Below are positions 43,475 through 52,427 of a DNA stretch of 64,000 nucleotides, piece after piece. The translations under genes were made by a program, and so were the position numbers. Under the pieces are notes generated by a model. It ran no database searches. It was not told the DNA's origin and worked only from the letters and a program-made list of their open reading frames with translations. Every line of letters begins with the position of its first letter. Positions within the stretch are counted from its first letter, which is position 1. Origin of the DNA: CBDFKK01 sp965248815 (lineage in GTDB: Bacteria; Pseudomonadota; Alphaproteobacteria; SMXP01); contig CBDFKK010000008.1 in the NCBI GenBank assembly GCA_965248815.1, positions 806,001-870,000 on the forward strand, given 5' to 3'.

Positions 43475-45760
43475 TTAACTTAAAATCGGAATTCCTTCCC
43501 GTTCAGCGAAATCATGCAGCAATTTCCGGACGCTATGATCTGCCCGGCCAAACAAATCCGACATGAGTTCCTCGAGATGCCCAAGCTGCAATCGTTGTGC
43601 CATCAACTTGACCGGTCCAATGCTGGCCGCCGGCATGGAAATGGTCCGAAACCCCAATCCCAGCAAAGCCATGGCCTCTAAAGGCCGGCCTGCAACTTCT
43701 CCACATAGAGCCAGAGGAACGTTTTCTTTGCGGCATTCAACTACAATATTTCTAAGGAAACTTAGAACACTGGGGCTAAGAAAATCATAACTGCTACCAA
43801 CCAAAGGATTATTCCGATCGCTAGCAAAAAAGAATTGAAGTAAATCGTTGCTGCCCACAGACACGAAATCGACGTACGGAATAAGGGCGCTCAGTTGCCA
43901 AGCGAGACTGGGTACTTCGATCATGCATCCGACCCGCACACTCCGAGGCAACGGTTTTTTGAGCCGTTTCAATCGTTCTAGTTCAAGGTCCAAGAGGGCG
44001 CGCGCTTGGCGATACTCCTCTACTTCCGCCACCATAGGGAACATGAGATTGAGATCGCGGCCGGCCGTCGCCAAAATCAGAGCTCGCAGTTGATAACGAA
44101 GCAGCGCCGGTCGTGATAGAGCCAGGCGAATGGCGCGGAGACCGAGAGCTGGGTTTTCTTCTTTGCGTGACCGTCCGTAAGGTAAGATCTTGTCGCCGCC
44201 CAAATCCAATGTTCTAAATACGACGGGACGATCGTCGGCCGCCTGCATAACTTGCTGGTAAAATATTGTTTGCTCTTCAAGGCGCGGCAATGTGGACGAG
44301 ATCATAAATTGAAGCTCGGTCCGAAACAGACCAATTCCGTCCGCACCGACCTCGTCCAAATGAGGCAAGTCCGCGAGCAAACCAGCGTTCATATTTAGAG
44401 TCACATCGTGTCCGTCGAGCGTTACTGCAGGCTGGTCGCGCAAAGCATGGAACTGCACTTGCCGTTGTTGGCGAATGAGCACTTTTTCATCATAAGCGGC
44501 ACGAATTTCTGAAGACGGACGAATGTGAACTTCGCCGTTCTCGCCGTCAATGATGCACCAATCCCCTTCCTTGGCATGGTCCAATAGCTCGTCAAGCATA
44601 CCGACCATGGGAATACCGAAGGCCCGCGCGACAATGGCCACATGCGAATTGGGCGAACCCTCTTCAAGAATAACGCCGCCCAGGCGCTCAGCGTCGTAGT
44701 CCAAAAGAGCAGCCGGCCCTAAATTCCGCGCAAAGACGATTGCATTTTCAGGCAGTTCACGCTTGTCAAATTCCGCGCTAACGCCAACCAATAACCTCAG
44801 CAACCGATTGGTAAGATCGTCCAGATCGTGCAACCGGTCCCGCAAATAGGGATCGCGTTGCCGGGCCAATCGCGCCCGATTGTCACTGTGGACTTGTTCG
44901 ACGGCGGCTTCCGCCGTCAAGCCGTTGCGCACTGCCTCTTCCATTCTGCGCAGCCAGCCGCGGTCGTGGGCCAACAATCGATAGGCTTCGAGAACCTCCC
45001 TCGGTTCGTCGGTCAATCGCCCGTCGGCAGCCGCCAGCATCTCGTCGATCGACTGACGTAACTGCAACATCGCCTCATGTAGCCGATTCATTTCCAAAGC
45101 AAGATCTTCGGCAATGAGGTTGGTGACCTGTACGGGCGCCGCATGAAATACGACATGCCCCACGGCTATCCCGTTGGCTAAACTCAATCCCTTCTGCTGA
45201 TAGGGAAGCGTCGGCGTGACTTCGGAATCGATGACCGTTTCATCAAGATGAATGAGCTCGCCGGAGGCTACAATTTCCGCGATCACCATGGCGACGGTTT
45301 GAAGCGCTTCAAGTTCTTCTTCATCATAGTGCCGTGGATGCCCGTTCTGCACGACCAGCACACCCAGAACGTGTCCGCCTCGCAGGATCGGCACGCCCAG
45401 AAAGGAATGAAAGGGGTCTTCGCCCGTTTCCGAACGATAGGCAAATTTCGGATGCGTCGGAGCGTCAGACAAGTTTAGGGGCTCGGCCGTCCGCGCAATT
45501 TCGCCCACTAGCCCTTCGCCAAGCCGCAGGCGCGTTTGATGGACGGCTTCGGGCAATAGCCCCTTGGTTGCGAATAACTCGAGCTGATCACCGGCACGGC
45601 GAATGTAAATGGAACAAACCTCGGCGACCATATTAGTCGCGATCATGCTGACGGTATCGTCTAGACGGGCCTGCGCGCCGACGGGCTCGGCCATGACTTC
45701 GCGCAAGCGGCGCAAGAGAACATGAGGCCCTGTTCCAATTTTGGGTGCAGAGCTCGTCAT
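43475..45760 (-). CDS. ptsP: Nitrogen-PTS enzyme I (PtsP)
   Basis: PtsP uses phosphoenolpyruvate to phosphorylate NPr, starting the regulatory PTS-Ntr cascade. The 761-residue chain has an N-terminal GAF domain (about 15-165), an HPr-binding helical domain, the phospho-His swivel motif EEGSPNSHVAIVARA (His about 373), and the PEP-binding barrel with GGDKILPYGRSRKEENPALG and VGSNDLLQFFFASDRNNP. Its stop side faces a gene-free gap of 123 bases. The start overlaps the lysC stop by 4 bases, a coupling seen widely in alphaproteobacteria. Confidence 0.95.
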   Translation of the reverse strand: MTSSAPKIGTGPHVLLRRLREVMAEPVGAQARLDDTVSMIATNMVAEVCSIYIRRAGDQLELFATKGLLPEAVHQTRLRLGEGLVGEIARTAEPLNLSDAPTHPKFAYRSETGEDPFHSFLGVPILRGGHVLGVLVVQNGHPRHYDEEELEALQTVAMVIAEIVASGELIHLDETVIDSEVTPTLPYQQKGLSLANGIAVGHVVFHAAPVQVTNLIAEDLALEMNRLHEAMLQLRQSIDEMLAAADGRLTDEPREVLEAYRLLAHDRGWLRRMEEAVRNGLTAEAAVEQVHSDNRARLARQRDPYLRDRLHDLDDLTNRLLRLLVGVSAEFDKRELPENAIVFARNLGPAALLDYDAERLGGVILEEGSPNSHVAIVARAFGIPMVGMLDELLDHAKEGDWCIIDGENGEVHIRPSSEIRAAYDEKVLIRQQRQVQFHALRDQPAVTLDGHDVTLNMNAGLLADLPHLDEVGADGIGLFRTELQFMISSTLPRLEEQTIFYQQVMQAADDRPVVFRTLDLGGDKILPYGRSRKEENPALGLRAIRLALSRPALLRYQLRALILATAGRDLNLMFPMVAEVEEYRQARALLDLELERLKRLKKPLPRSVRVGCMIEVPSLAWQLSALIPYVDFVSVGSNDLLQFFFASDRNNPLVGSSYDFLSPSVLSFLRNIVVECRKENVPLALCGEVAGRPLEAMALLGLGFRTISMPAASIGPVKLMAQRLQLGHLEELMSDLFGRADHSVRKLLHDFAEREGIPILS

Positions 45761-47004
45761 TCGTCGTGAGCGTCTAAATCGTAAGCGGTATGTAACGCGC
45801 GCAATGCCAACTCCGTATATTCCTCATCGATGAGTACACTGATTTTGATCTCAGAAGTTGATATCACTTGTATATTGATGCCCTTTTCGGAAAGCGCCTT
45901 GAACATCGTTCTCGCTGTTCCCGCATGGCTGCGCATACCAACGCCGACAACCGAGACCTTTGCAACTCCCGAATCCGACGATAGCTCATTATAGCCTATA
46001 TTTTGCTTGTTTTTCTCCAAGACAGAGACCGTTTCGCTCAAATCCGACTCTTTTACAGTGAACGTCATATTGGTTTGAGTAGAAGACCGCGAAACGTTTT
46101 GGACGATCATATCGACATTAATATTCGCGTCCGCCAAAAGACCGAATATCTTCGCCGCCACTCCGGGCTCATCTTTGACTTGCAACAGATTTACGCGTGC
46201 TTCATCACGGCTATATGTAATGCCGCTAACAACCAGACTTTCCACGATATCATCCTCTTTGCAAACCAGGGTGCCAGCGTCGGATTCAGACAAATCGTTG
46301 AAACTCGACAAGACACGAAGGGGTACTTCGTGAGACATCGCCAGCTCAACCGATCTTGTCTGCAAAACTTTCGCGCCAAGCGACGCCATCTCGAGCATTT
46401 CTTCGTAGCAGACTTTATCAAGCCGATGGGCCTTCTGCACAATTCGCGGATCACTCGTATAAACCCCGTCCACATCCGTATAGATGTCGCAACGATCAGC
46501 AGTTACCGCGGCCGCGATTGCAACGGCGCTGGTGTCGGTACCGCCCCGCCCAAGCGTTGTAACGCGCCCCGTCTCCGCCAAGCCTTGAAACCCGGCAATG
46601 ACGGGTACCTGACCCGACTCGAACGCTTCTATTAGACCATCAATGTCGATGTCCTGTATCCGCGCCTGACCATGTACGCCCCATGTGCGAATTGGCAGCT
46701 GCCACGCCATCCAAGAGCGCGCATTAACGCCAAGACTTTGGAGCGCCACCGCCAGCAATCCCGAACTTATCTGCTCTCCTGCCGAGACAACCAAATCGTA
46801 TTCGCCGAGGCCCATCTCCGAATTGTCCGATCGGGTTTCTTCGTAAAGAGCGATCAAGCGATCTGTTTCACCCGACATAGCGGACACGACCACAGCCACT
46901 TGATTTCCGCCATCTACCTCGGATTTCACCCGCTGAGCCACATGCCGCATGCGCTCGACCGATCCGACCGACGTTCCGCCAAATTTCATGACCACTCTGG
47001 CCAT
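45757..47004 (-). CDS. lysC: Aspartokinase LysC
   Basis: LysC phosphorylates aspartate, the first step to lysine, threonine and methionine. The 415-residue chain has VMKFGGTSVGSVERM at 5-19, GRGGTDTSAVAIAAA near 150, YTDVDGVYTSDPRIV and two C-terminal ACT domains (about 270-410) for feedback control. ATG 47004 is chosen over an in-frame opening at 47079 because it gives the canonical MARVVMKFGG start. Internal ATG codons could yield a beta subunit as in other LysC genes. No lysine riboswitch was seen in the 157-base leader. Confidence 0.95.
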   Translation of the reverse strand: MARVVMKFGGTSVGSVERMRHVAQRVKSEVDGGNQVAVVVSAMSGETDRLIALYEETRSDNSEMGLGEYDLVVSAGEQISSGLLAVALQSLGVNARSWMAWQLPIRTWGVHGQARIQDIDIDGLIEAFESGQVPVIAGFQGLAETGRVTTLGRGGTDTSAVAIAAAVTADRCDIYTDVDGVYTSDPRIVQKAHRLDKVCYEEMLEMASLGAKVLQTRSVELAMSHEVPLRVLSSFNDLSESDAGTLVCKEDDIVESLVVSGITYSRDEARVNLLQVKDEPGVAAKIFGLLADANINVDMIVQNVSRSSTQTNMTFTVKESDLSETVSVLEKNKQNIGYNELSSDSGVAKVSVVGVGMRSHAGTARTMFKALSEKGINIQVISTSEIKISVLIDEEYTELALRALHTAYDLDAHDE

Positions 47005-47215
47005 AGTAAATTTCCTATTTTGATACTGAAACCCGCGTGGTTCGGTCGCGCTTCCGTGATAGGCTGAGCCGCAAGGCACGGATACTGCGGCTTAAATACA
47101 TGGTGTTGCAAAGCCAGGCAATTTCGACGTCCAGAGAAGAATAAAGAGCGATTGTGAAGATTTGCCTGGACGGCGGATGCCCGTGCACAGAAAGCCCTCG
47201 ATGCTGGGCAGGATT

Positions 47216-47998
47216 ATGAGAACCAATCATACAACCGGATTGAGCGATAGTGACCAACGCGCTACTGCCACCGTGGACGAAGCCGAAATTGCCAAATTTC
47301 GTGCTATTGCGGAAGAGTGGTGGGACCCTTATGGCAATTTTCGGCAGCTTCATAAGCTCAATCCAACCCGTTTGACTTATATCCGGGATCAGATTTGCCG
47401 CCACTTTGCCAGACATCAAACCACAGATCGGCCGCTCGCCGGTCTTCGACTTCTGGATATCGGCTGCGGAGGCGGATTGCTATCAGAGCCCATGGCACGC
47501 CTCGGAGCCGACGTGCTTGGCGCAGACGCCTTAGAAAAGAATATCAAAGTCGCCTCAGCTCACGCCGATCAACAAAACCTAGCAATCGACTATCGCACAA
47601 CGACCGTTGAACAGCTCAATCAGACGCCCGATACCTTCGACGTCATCCTCAATATGGAGGTCGTGGAGCATGTCGCCGACGTCCAAACTTTTCTGCAGTG
47701 TTGCGTCGAACTGTTAAACCCTGGCGGCCTGATGGTGATTGGCACGATCAATAGAACGCTCAAAGCCTACGCGTTGGCGATTGTTGGAGCCGAAACCGTA
47801 CTTCAATGGCTTCCGCAAGGAACGCACCGCTACGAAAAACTCGTGCGTCCTGAAGAAATAGAATCTGCATTGAGCGAAACGGGGGTCGAATTGACGACTC
47901 CGGTTGGGCTTTCCTACAACCCGCTCGCAGATCGTTGGTCGCTATCAGAAGATGTGTCGGTGAATTACTTGCGTCTCGTGACGCGGCCGGCGGCTTAG
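47216..47998 (+). CDS. ubiG: Ubiquinone biosynthesis O-methyltransferase UbiG
   Basis: UbiG performs both O-methylations of ubiquinone synthesis. The 260-residue protein has the family N-motif (FRAIAEEWWDPYGNFRQLHK), SAM motif LLDIGCGGGLLSEPMARLGA near 78-97, and LNMEVVEHVADV near 147-158. ATG 47216 is chosen over GTG 47162 because AGGA lies just upstream and the protein then has family length. It is divergent from lysC and its stop overlaps the convergent DUF1178 gene by 4 bases. Confidence 0.94.
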   Translation: MRTNHTTGLSDSDQRATATVDEAEIAKFRAIAEEWWDPYGNFRQLHKLNPTRLTYIRDQICRHFARHQTTDRPLAGLRLLDIGCGGGLLSEPMARLGADVLGADALEKNIKVASAHADQQNLAIDYRTTTVEQLNQTPDTFDVILNMEVVEHVADVQTFLQCCVELLNPGGLMVIGTINRTLKAYALAIVGAETVLQWLPQGTHRYEKLVRPEEIESALSETGVELTTPVGLSYNPLADRWSLSEDVSVNYLRLVTRPAA

Positions 47999-48438
47999 TT
48001 GGGCTTGCGTTTGGGCTTGCCGGGCAGCGGCGCGACATCAACGCCCTCGTCCAGCAGCTCTTTCGTCTCCTCGTTGGTCGCTTCGCCGTAAATACCGCGC
48101 TCATCAGCTTCGCCGTAGTGAATACGGCGCGCTTCGTCTGGAAATTTCTCGCCTACATAGTCGAAATTTTTTTCGACATGATCGCGGATTGCCGCAGCCA
48201 TTTTTTCGAATTTCTGGCTGTCGCTGTTTTTGGCAACGACATTCTTTTCACGAGTGGATTTGCCGATCGCCCCTTTGGTGGCGATATTGGGCGACATGAT
48301 CGCTTTTGACACGGCTGTCGTGGCGCATGTCGGGCACTCGACGGAGCCGGATGTAGCCTGCTTGTCATACGCTTTGCTGCTCTTGAACCAACCTTCGAAC
48401 TCATGGTCATTTTCGCAGCGGAGGCGGTACACAATCAT
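47995..48438 (-). CDS. DUF1178 domain protein
   Basis: The 147-residue protein matches DUF1178: MIVYRLRCENDHEFEGWFKS, then VECPTCATTAVSKAIMSPNI. Cys8, Cys35 and Cys38 suggest a zinc-ribbon-like fold. The middle is charged and helical (QKFEKMAAAIRDHVEKNFDY) and the tail is basic. The family is common in alphaproteobacteria, usually near a nitrilase-family hydrolase and grxC as here. The function is unknown. Confidence 0.9.
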   Translation of the reverse strand: MIVYRLRCENDHEFEGWFKSSKAYDKQATSGSVECPTCATTAVSKAIMSPNIATKGAIGKSTREKNVVAKNSDSQKFEKMAAAIRDHVEKNFDYVGEKFPDEARRIHYGEADERGIYGEATNEETKELLDEGVDVAPLPGKPKRKPN

Positions 48439-48581
48439 TTCGATTTACCTAGGACCTTGGTCATCACAATAGTCTAGAGCACATGTTACTAAGCTGTAAC
48501 TTACTAGATAGGTCTAAATCCGCCAATTTGCCATACGGCAATTGATTAACGGCTGAGGGATTCAAGAGGCAAACTCTAGGG

Positions 48582-49403
48582 TTAGAGCGCCCGATCGTGC
48601 TTAAGGGAGGGAATGCGGCCACGCGCCTCAGCCACTTCTTCCAGGTCGAGAATGGCCGAAACAATTTCGGGGTCTTCACCGCCTTCCGCAAGAATCTCCC
48701 CCCAAGGCGCGATGATGAGACTGTGACCGTAGGTTTCGCGCCCATTTTCGTGGATGCCGCCCTGTGCGGGCGCCAAAACATAGCAACCGTTTTCAATCGC
48801 ACGCGCTCTCAGCAAAATATGCCAATGGGCCTGACCTGTTGGTTTCGTAAAGGCCGCCGGCACCGCGAGGATCGAAGCCCCTCGATGAGCCAACATTCTG
48901 TGCAAATAAGGAAACCTCAAGTCATAGCAAACCGTTAGTCCGATCGCGCCCCAAGGTAGTTCAGCGACAATCGCCTCACCCCCTGCCTGGTAGTGCTTGG
49001 ATTCGCGATAACTCTCGCCATCGTCCAAATCGACGTCGAACATGTGGATCTTGTCGTATTTCGCCTCAACTTCACCGTCGGGCCGAAATAGAAAAGATCG
49101 ATTAGCAACTTTGTCATCGGACAACCGGATCGCCAGCGATCCGATCAAGAGCCAAACGCCGAGTTCCTTGGCAAGCGCTGAAAACGCCTGCACGCCCGGA
49201 TCGTCCGCTTCATATTTGACTTTGGAAAAGAGCGGTTTGCCGGACAGCTCCATCAAGTGAGTCATTTCCGGTGTCGCGACAAACTCCGCGCCATCTTGCG
49301 CAGCTTGTCGAATGAGCGTGCTGGCTGTTTCAATGTTTTGGTCAACGTCCTGGCCCGTGCGCAATTGGACACAGGCAACCTGGACTGCAGCAGCCGACGT
49401 CAA
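48582..49403 (-). CDS. Nitrilase-family carbon-nitrogen hydrolase
   Basis: The 273-residue enzyme has the Glu-Lys-Cys triad: Glu46 (ATPEMTHL), Lys118 (KYDKIHMFDVDL) and Cys159 (LTVCYDLRFP). It is in the Nit1/Nit2 branch; members remove deaminated glutathione or act as omega-amidases. The start overlaps the grxC stop by 4 bases, an arrangement that suits a glutathione-repair role. The substrate is inferred, not shown. Confidence 0.9.
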   Translation of the reverse strand: MTSAAAVQVACVQLRTGQDVDQNIETASTLIRQAAQDGAEFVATPEMTHLMELSGKPLFSKVKYEADDPGVQAFSALAKELGVWLLIGSLAIRLSDDKVANRSFLFRPDGEVEAKYDKIHMFDVDLDDGESYRESKHYQAGGEAIVAELPWGAIGLTVCYDLRFPYLHRMLAHRGASILAVPAAFTKPTGQAHWHILLRARAIENGCYVLAPAQGGIHENGRETYGHSLIIAPWGEILAEGGEDPEIVSAILDLEEVAEARGRIPSLKHDRAL

Positions 49404-49675
49404 TTTGCCGCCTCGGGCGCTGCACCACCGATTAATTTGTCGAGCTCTCCCGACGCATCAAGAGCATATAGTCGCTCGCAGTCCCCGATGTGTTTGCCGC
49501 CAATAAAAATTTGCGGAAATGTCCGGGCCCCAGACCGTTCGACCATTTCCGTACGCCGTTTAGGATCCATACCCGCGTCGATCTCTTCAAACTCCAACCC
49601 ACGTTTATTCAGCAGTGACTTAGCGGCCGTGCAAAACCCACAGAACATGCGCGTATAAATAACGATATCAGACAT
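49400..49675 (-). CDS. grxC: Glutaredoxin 3 (GrxC), CGFC active site
   Basis: The 91-residue thiol oxidoreductase has the thioredoxin fold, with the dithiol centre at Cys12-Gly-Phe-Cys15, the TFPQIFIGGKHIGD cis-Pro region and a C-terminal helix. The usual GrxC centre is CPYC; CGFC is a variant seen in part of the family and may shift the redox potential. It overlaps the downstream nitrilase gene by 4 bases and is preceded by comF on the same strand (24 bases). Confidence 0.93.
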   Translation of the reverse strand: MSDIVIYTRMFCGFCTAAKSLLNKRGLEFEEIDAGMDPKRRTEMVERSGARTFPQIFIGGKHIGDCERLYALDASGELDKLIGGAAPEAAN

Positions 49676-49699
49676 GATGCACCATTTACCTATCCGCTC

Positions 49700-50494
49700 T
49701 TATATAAGGCGCTGCTCCATCGAAACAACGCGCGATAAAGTCAAGACATCAACCCTCTTAGCACCATGCCTCTTTAGCGTCTTGGCGCAGGCCTCGACCG
49801 TGGCTCCAGTCGTGAACACATCATCGACGAGGACGACATTTCGATCTTGAAGCACTTCTTTTCGGTTCTGGCGGATCGAAAATGCGCCCGCCACGTTGCG
49901 CCGTCGGGCGCGCCAACTCAAGCCCTTTTGGCTTGGTGTTCGGCGATGCCGTACGAGTAAATCCGGTGAAACATCCAATTGAGACGTCGACGCAAGTTTC
50001 AGCGCCAAAAGAGCTGATTGATTGAATTTACGGCGAACCAAACGCGAATAGTGCAGCGGAATGGGCACGATCAGGCTCTTGCCGTCCAGCAACTGGCCGC
50101 CCGCCCGAGTCATCCAAGCCGCAAATGCCGAAACGCCGTCAAGGCGATCCCTGTATTTGAGATCAAGGACCAGCCGTTTGCTCCAATCGTCATAGACCAA
50201 AGCGGCCCGCGCGCAATTGTAGGCCGGTGATTGGGCCAGGCACGATGGACAAAGCGCCTCCGGCCCGGGATCGACCGCGAAGGGCACGCCGCATGTCTGA
50301 CAAAAGGGATCATCAAGAAAATGGAGTTTCTTCCAAGTCGAAGCTTCCAGTTCTCCCGGCGCACTCACAAGCTCTCGCGACAAAAGACATTGCGGAGGCA
50401 AAACCGCATCCAATACCAGCCGCCCCACGGTCTTTATTGCGGAAGTGCGCGAGCGGCCGCTGGTGCGACCGGATCTGGCATGAGTGACCGCCAT
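49700..50494 (-). CDS. comF: ComF family phosphoribosyltransferase-like protein
   Basis: The 264-residue protein has a zinc-ribbon region (FCQTCGVPFAVD, then LCPSCLA; about 68-92) and a C-terminal PRPP-binding loop VVLVDDVFTTGATVEACAKT near 220-238. ComF proteins act in DNA uptake in some bacteria; in alphaproteobacteria the role is open. It is the first gene of the comF-grxC-nitrilase set, with short gaps, and the start is a plain ATG. Confidence 0.9.
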   Translation of the reverse strand: MAVTHARSGRTSGRSRTSAIKTVGRLVLDAVLPPQCLLSRELVSAPGELEASTWKKLHFLDDPFCQTCGVPFAVDPGPEALCPSCLAQSPAYNCARAALVYDDWSKRLVLDLKYRDRLDGVSAFAAWMTRAGGQLLDGKSLIVPIPLHYSRLVRRKFNQSALLALKLASTSQLDVSPDLLVRHRRTPSQKGLSWRARRRNVAGAFSIRQNRKEVLQDRNVVLVDDVFTTGATVEACAKTLKRHGAKRVDVLTLSRVVSMEQRLI

Positions 50495-50587
50495 TTGTGC
50501 CTCACCGCCTTTAATTCCTGCAGATCGATCCTAGCATGCCGCGGGCAGCCCGCGTGAGTCGTCTGCTTTCAACTTTGATTGACAGGC

Positions 50588-50920
50588 TCAGCGCCCCACA
50601 CCTGTCTCTCTGCCAATCCACGACAAATAATCGTCATTGCCCTCGCCTTCGTTTAGCGCGAGAGAGACGACGCACGGGCAGTCGTACGAATGAAGAGCTT
50701 TCACCCGGTCGGTCAAGGCCGATAGCCGCTCAACATGGGTTTTGGCGATCAGGACGGCCTCATTTGCCTCTTCGACTTTTCCCTGCCACCAGTAAATACT
50801 GAGCATATCATTGAAAATGTTGACACATGCCGCAAGCCGCTCTTCGACCAACACGCGTCCAATTCGTGCTGCTTCTTCTGGCGTTTCGGTCGTAATGTAG
50901 ACGGAGCGAAAGTCTGGCAT
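50588..50920 (-). CDS. cutA: Divalent-cation tolerance protein CutA
   Basis: The 110-residue protein is a full CutA: VYITTETPEEAARIGRVLVE, RLAACVNIFNDMLSIYWWQG, AVLIAKTHVERLSALTDRVK, and the metal-site region SYDCPCVVSLALNEGEGN. CutA forms a trimer with a ferredoxin-like fold. It lies alone between comF and the divergent methyltransferase gene, 27 bases from the latter. The biological role remains debated. Confidence 0.93.
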   Translation of the reverse strand: MPDFRSVYITTETPEEAARIGRVLVEERLAACVNIFNDMLSIYWWQGKVEEANEAVLIAKTHVERLSALTDRVKALHSYDCPCVVSLALNEGEGNDDYLSWIGRETGVGR

Positions 50921-50947
50921 TTCGATGACTCCTGTTTAATTTAATCC

Positions 50948-51940
50948 GTGGCCGCACAACTCGAATCGCAAACACTTGGTAAATGGTTGATGTTGCAAGA
51001 CGCTAACATTTTCGATCGACGATTATTGCGCAAACGCCGCGATCGCAGCGCGAAACTACTGGATGATCAAGACAACCTCATTACAACGACGGCGCTCGAG
51101 CTCATTGATCGCCTAGGTCTAATCAAACGTGACTTTCCGTTGGCTCTAAACCTCGGCTCTCATGGAGGATTACTCGAAACACTCCTCAAAGGACCTGGTC
51201 AGAAACCACTGGTCGGTGCACTCATCACAAGCGATTTATCTTTCAAAATGATCGCGAAGGCCCCCGGGCTACAGATTGTCGCCGATGAAGAGACACTCCC
51301 TTTCGGCCGTCAGACGTTTGATCTGGTAACCAGTTTGCTTGGCCTGCATCTGGTCAACGACCTTCCCGGTGCGCTGACCCAAATTCGCCAGGCGCTAAAA
51401 CCTGACGGTTTATTCCTGGGTGCTCTATTCGGCGGTGAAACGTTAAAGGAATTGCGCAACGCTTTTGTTCAAGCTGAACTCGAAATTGATGGAGGGGCAA
51501 GTCCGCGGATCGCGCCGTCCATCGACGTCCAGTCAATGGGACAACTCTTGCAGCGCGCGGGCTTTGCCTTGCCCGTCATTGATATCGAGCGCTTGGTAAT
51601 CACTCACGAAAGTCCATTTGACTTGTTTCGATTGCTTCGCCAAACGGCGCAAAGCAATATTCTCATCGAACGAAAAAAGTCTCCGCTGCGACGCAAGACT
51701 TTGAACCGGGCCTGCGAGCTTTATGCGGCTCAATATTCAGATCCAGACGGGCGCATCAAGGCAACGTTTGAAGTCATCTTCGCCCTAGGATGGGCGCCGC
51801 ATGACTCGCAACAGAAACCACTTAGGCCCGGTAGTGCCAAGGTAAAGCTCGCCGAAGCGCTGAATACCAAAGAGCAATCTGCCGGCGAAAAGGCCTTGCC
51901 CCGAGCAGAATTTAAAGGCCGGCCTAAAGACAAATCCTAA
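50948..51940 (+). CDS. Class I SAM methyltransferase, NDUFAF5-like
   Basis: The 330-residue protein begins with NIFDRRLLRKRRDRSAKLL, typical of the bacterial relatives of NDUFAF5 (a complex I assembly hydroxylase) and of BioC. The SAM motif is degenerate (ALNLGSHGGLLETLL near 67-81), but the LVTSLLGLHLVNDLPGAL region near 127-144 is well kept. The C-terminus extends about 30 residues of basic, low-complexity sequence. The start is a GTG at 50948; an ATG at 50987 is an alternative. It is divergent from cutA and convergent with mutT. Confidence 0.85.
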   Translation: MAAQLESQTLGKWLMLQDANIFDRRLLRKRRDRSAKLLDDQDNLITTTALELIDRLGLIKRDFPLALNLGSHGGLLETLLKGPGQKPLVGALITSDLSFKMIAKAPGLQIVADEETLPFGRQTFDLVTSLLGLHLVNDLPGALTQIRQALKPDGLFLGALFGGETLKELRNAFVQAELEIDGGASPRIAPSIDVQSMGQLLQRAGFALPVIDIERLVITHESPFDLFRLLRQTAQSNILIERKKSPLRRKTLNRACELYAAQYSDPDGRIKATFEVIFALGWAPHDSQQKPLRPGSAKVKLAEALNTKEQSAGEKALPRAEFKGRPKDKS

Positions 51941-51946
51941 CGATAC

Positions 51947-52345
51947 TCAGAGCAGATCTCTCAAGTGTGCCACCAGCGGTGCATCGGCCGGCGGCATTTC
52001 GTAATTGCGCATCTCAATTGGACGAACCCACTCGAATTTTTGCCCTTCATTGGCAGCGACAATGCCATCCCACTTTCGACACAAGAAAAGCGGCATCAAC
52101 AAATGAAAATCGTCATAGGTGTGGGAGGCAAAGACGAAGGGCGCAAGGCACGCCTCTGTGACGTCAATACCAAGCTCTTCTTTCAATTCCCGTATTACTG
52201 TTTCCTCGGGCCGCTCGCCGGCTTCAACCTTGCCGCCAGGAAACTCCCATAGGCCTGCCATGGATTTCCCAATGGGCCGTTGCGCCAAAAGCACGCGCGC
52301 ATCGGCATCGATGAGCGCGCAAGCCGCCACGAAGAGAACATTCAT
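51947..52345 (-). CDS. mutT: Nudix hydrolase MutT (8-oxo-dGTP type)
   Basis: The 132-residue protein has the Nudix box GGKVEAGERPEETVIRELKE-ELGI (about 35-58) and the MutT-type end WVRPIEMRNYEMPPADAPLV. It clears oxidised nucleotides. It ends 7 bases from the convergent methyltransferase stop and is followed upstream by argJ (83 bases), the usual alphaproteobacterial order. Confidence 0.92.
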   Translation of the reverse strand: MNVLFVAACALIDADARVLLAQRPIGKSMAGLWEFPGGKVEAGERPEETVIRELKEELGIDVTEACLAPFVFASHTYDDFHLLMPLFLCRKWDGIVAANEGQKFEWVRPIEMRNYEMPPADAPLVAHLRDLL

Positions 52346-52427
52346 CGCTGTCGGGGCCCCACTTTGAGCACTTTGGCCTGGCGGAACAATTTAGTCAGAT
52401 CATCAAATTCGCCGGCCCATTTCACAC

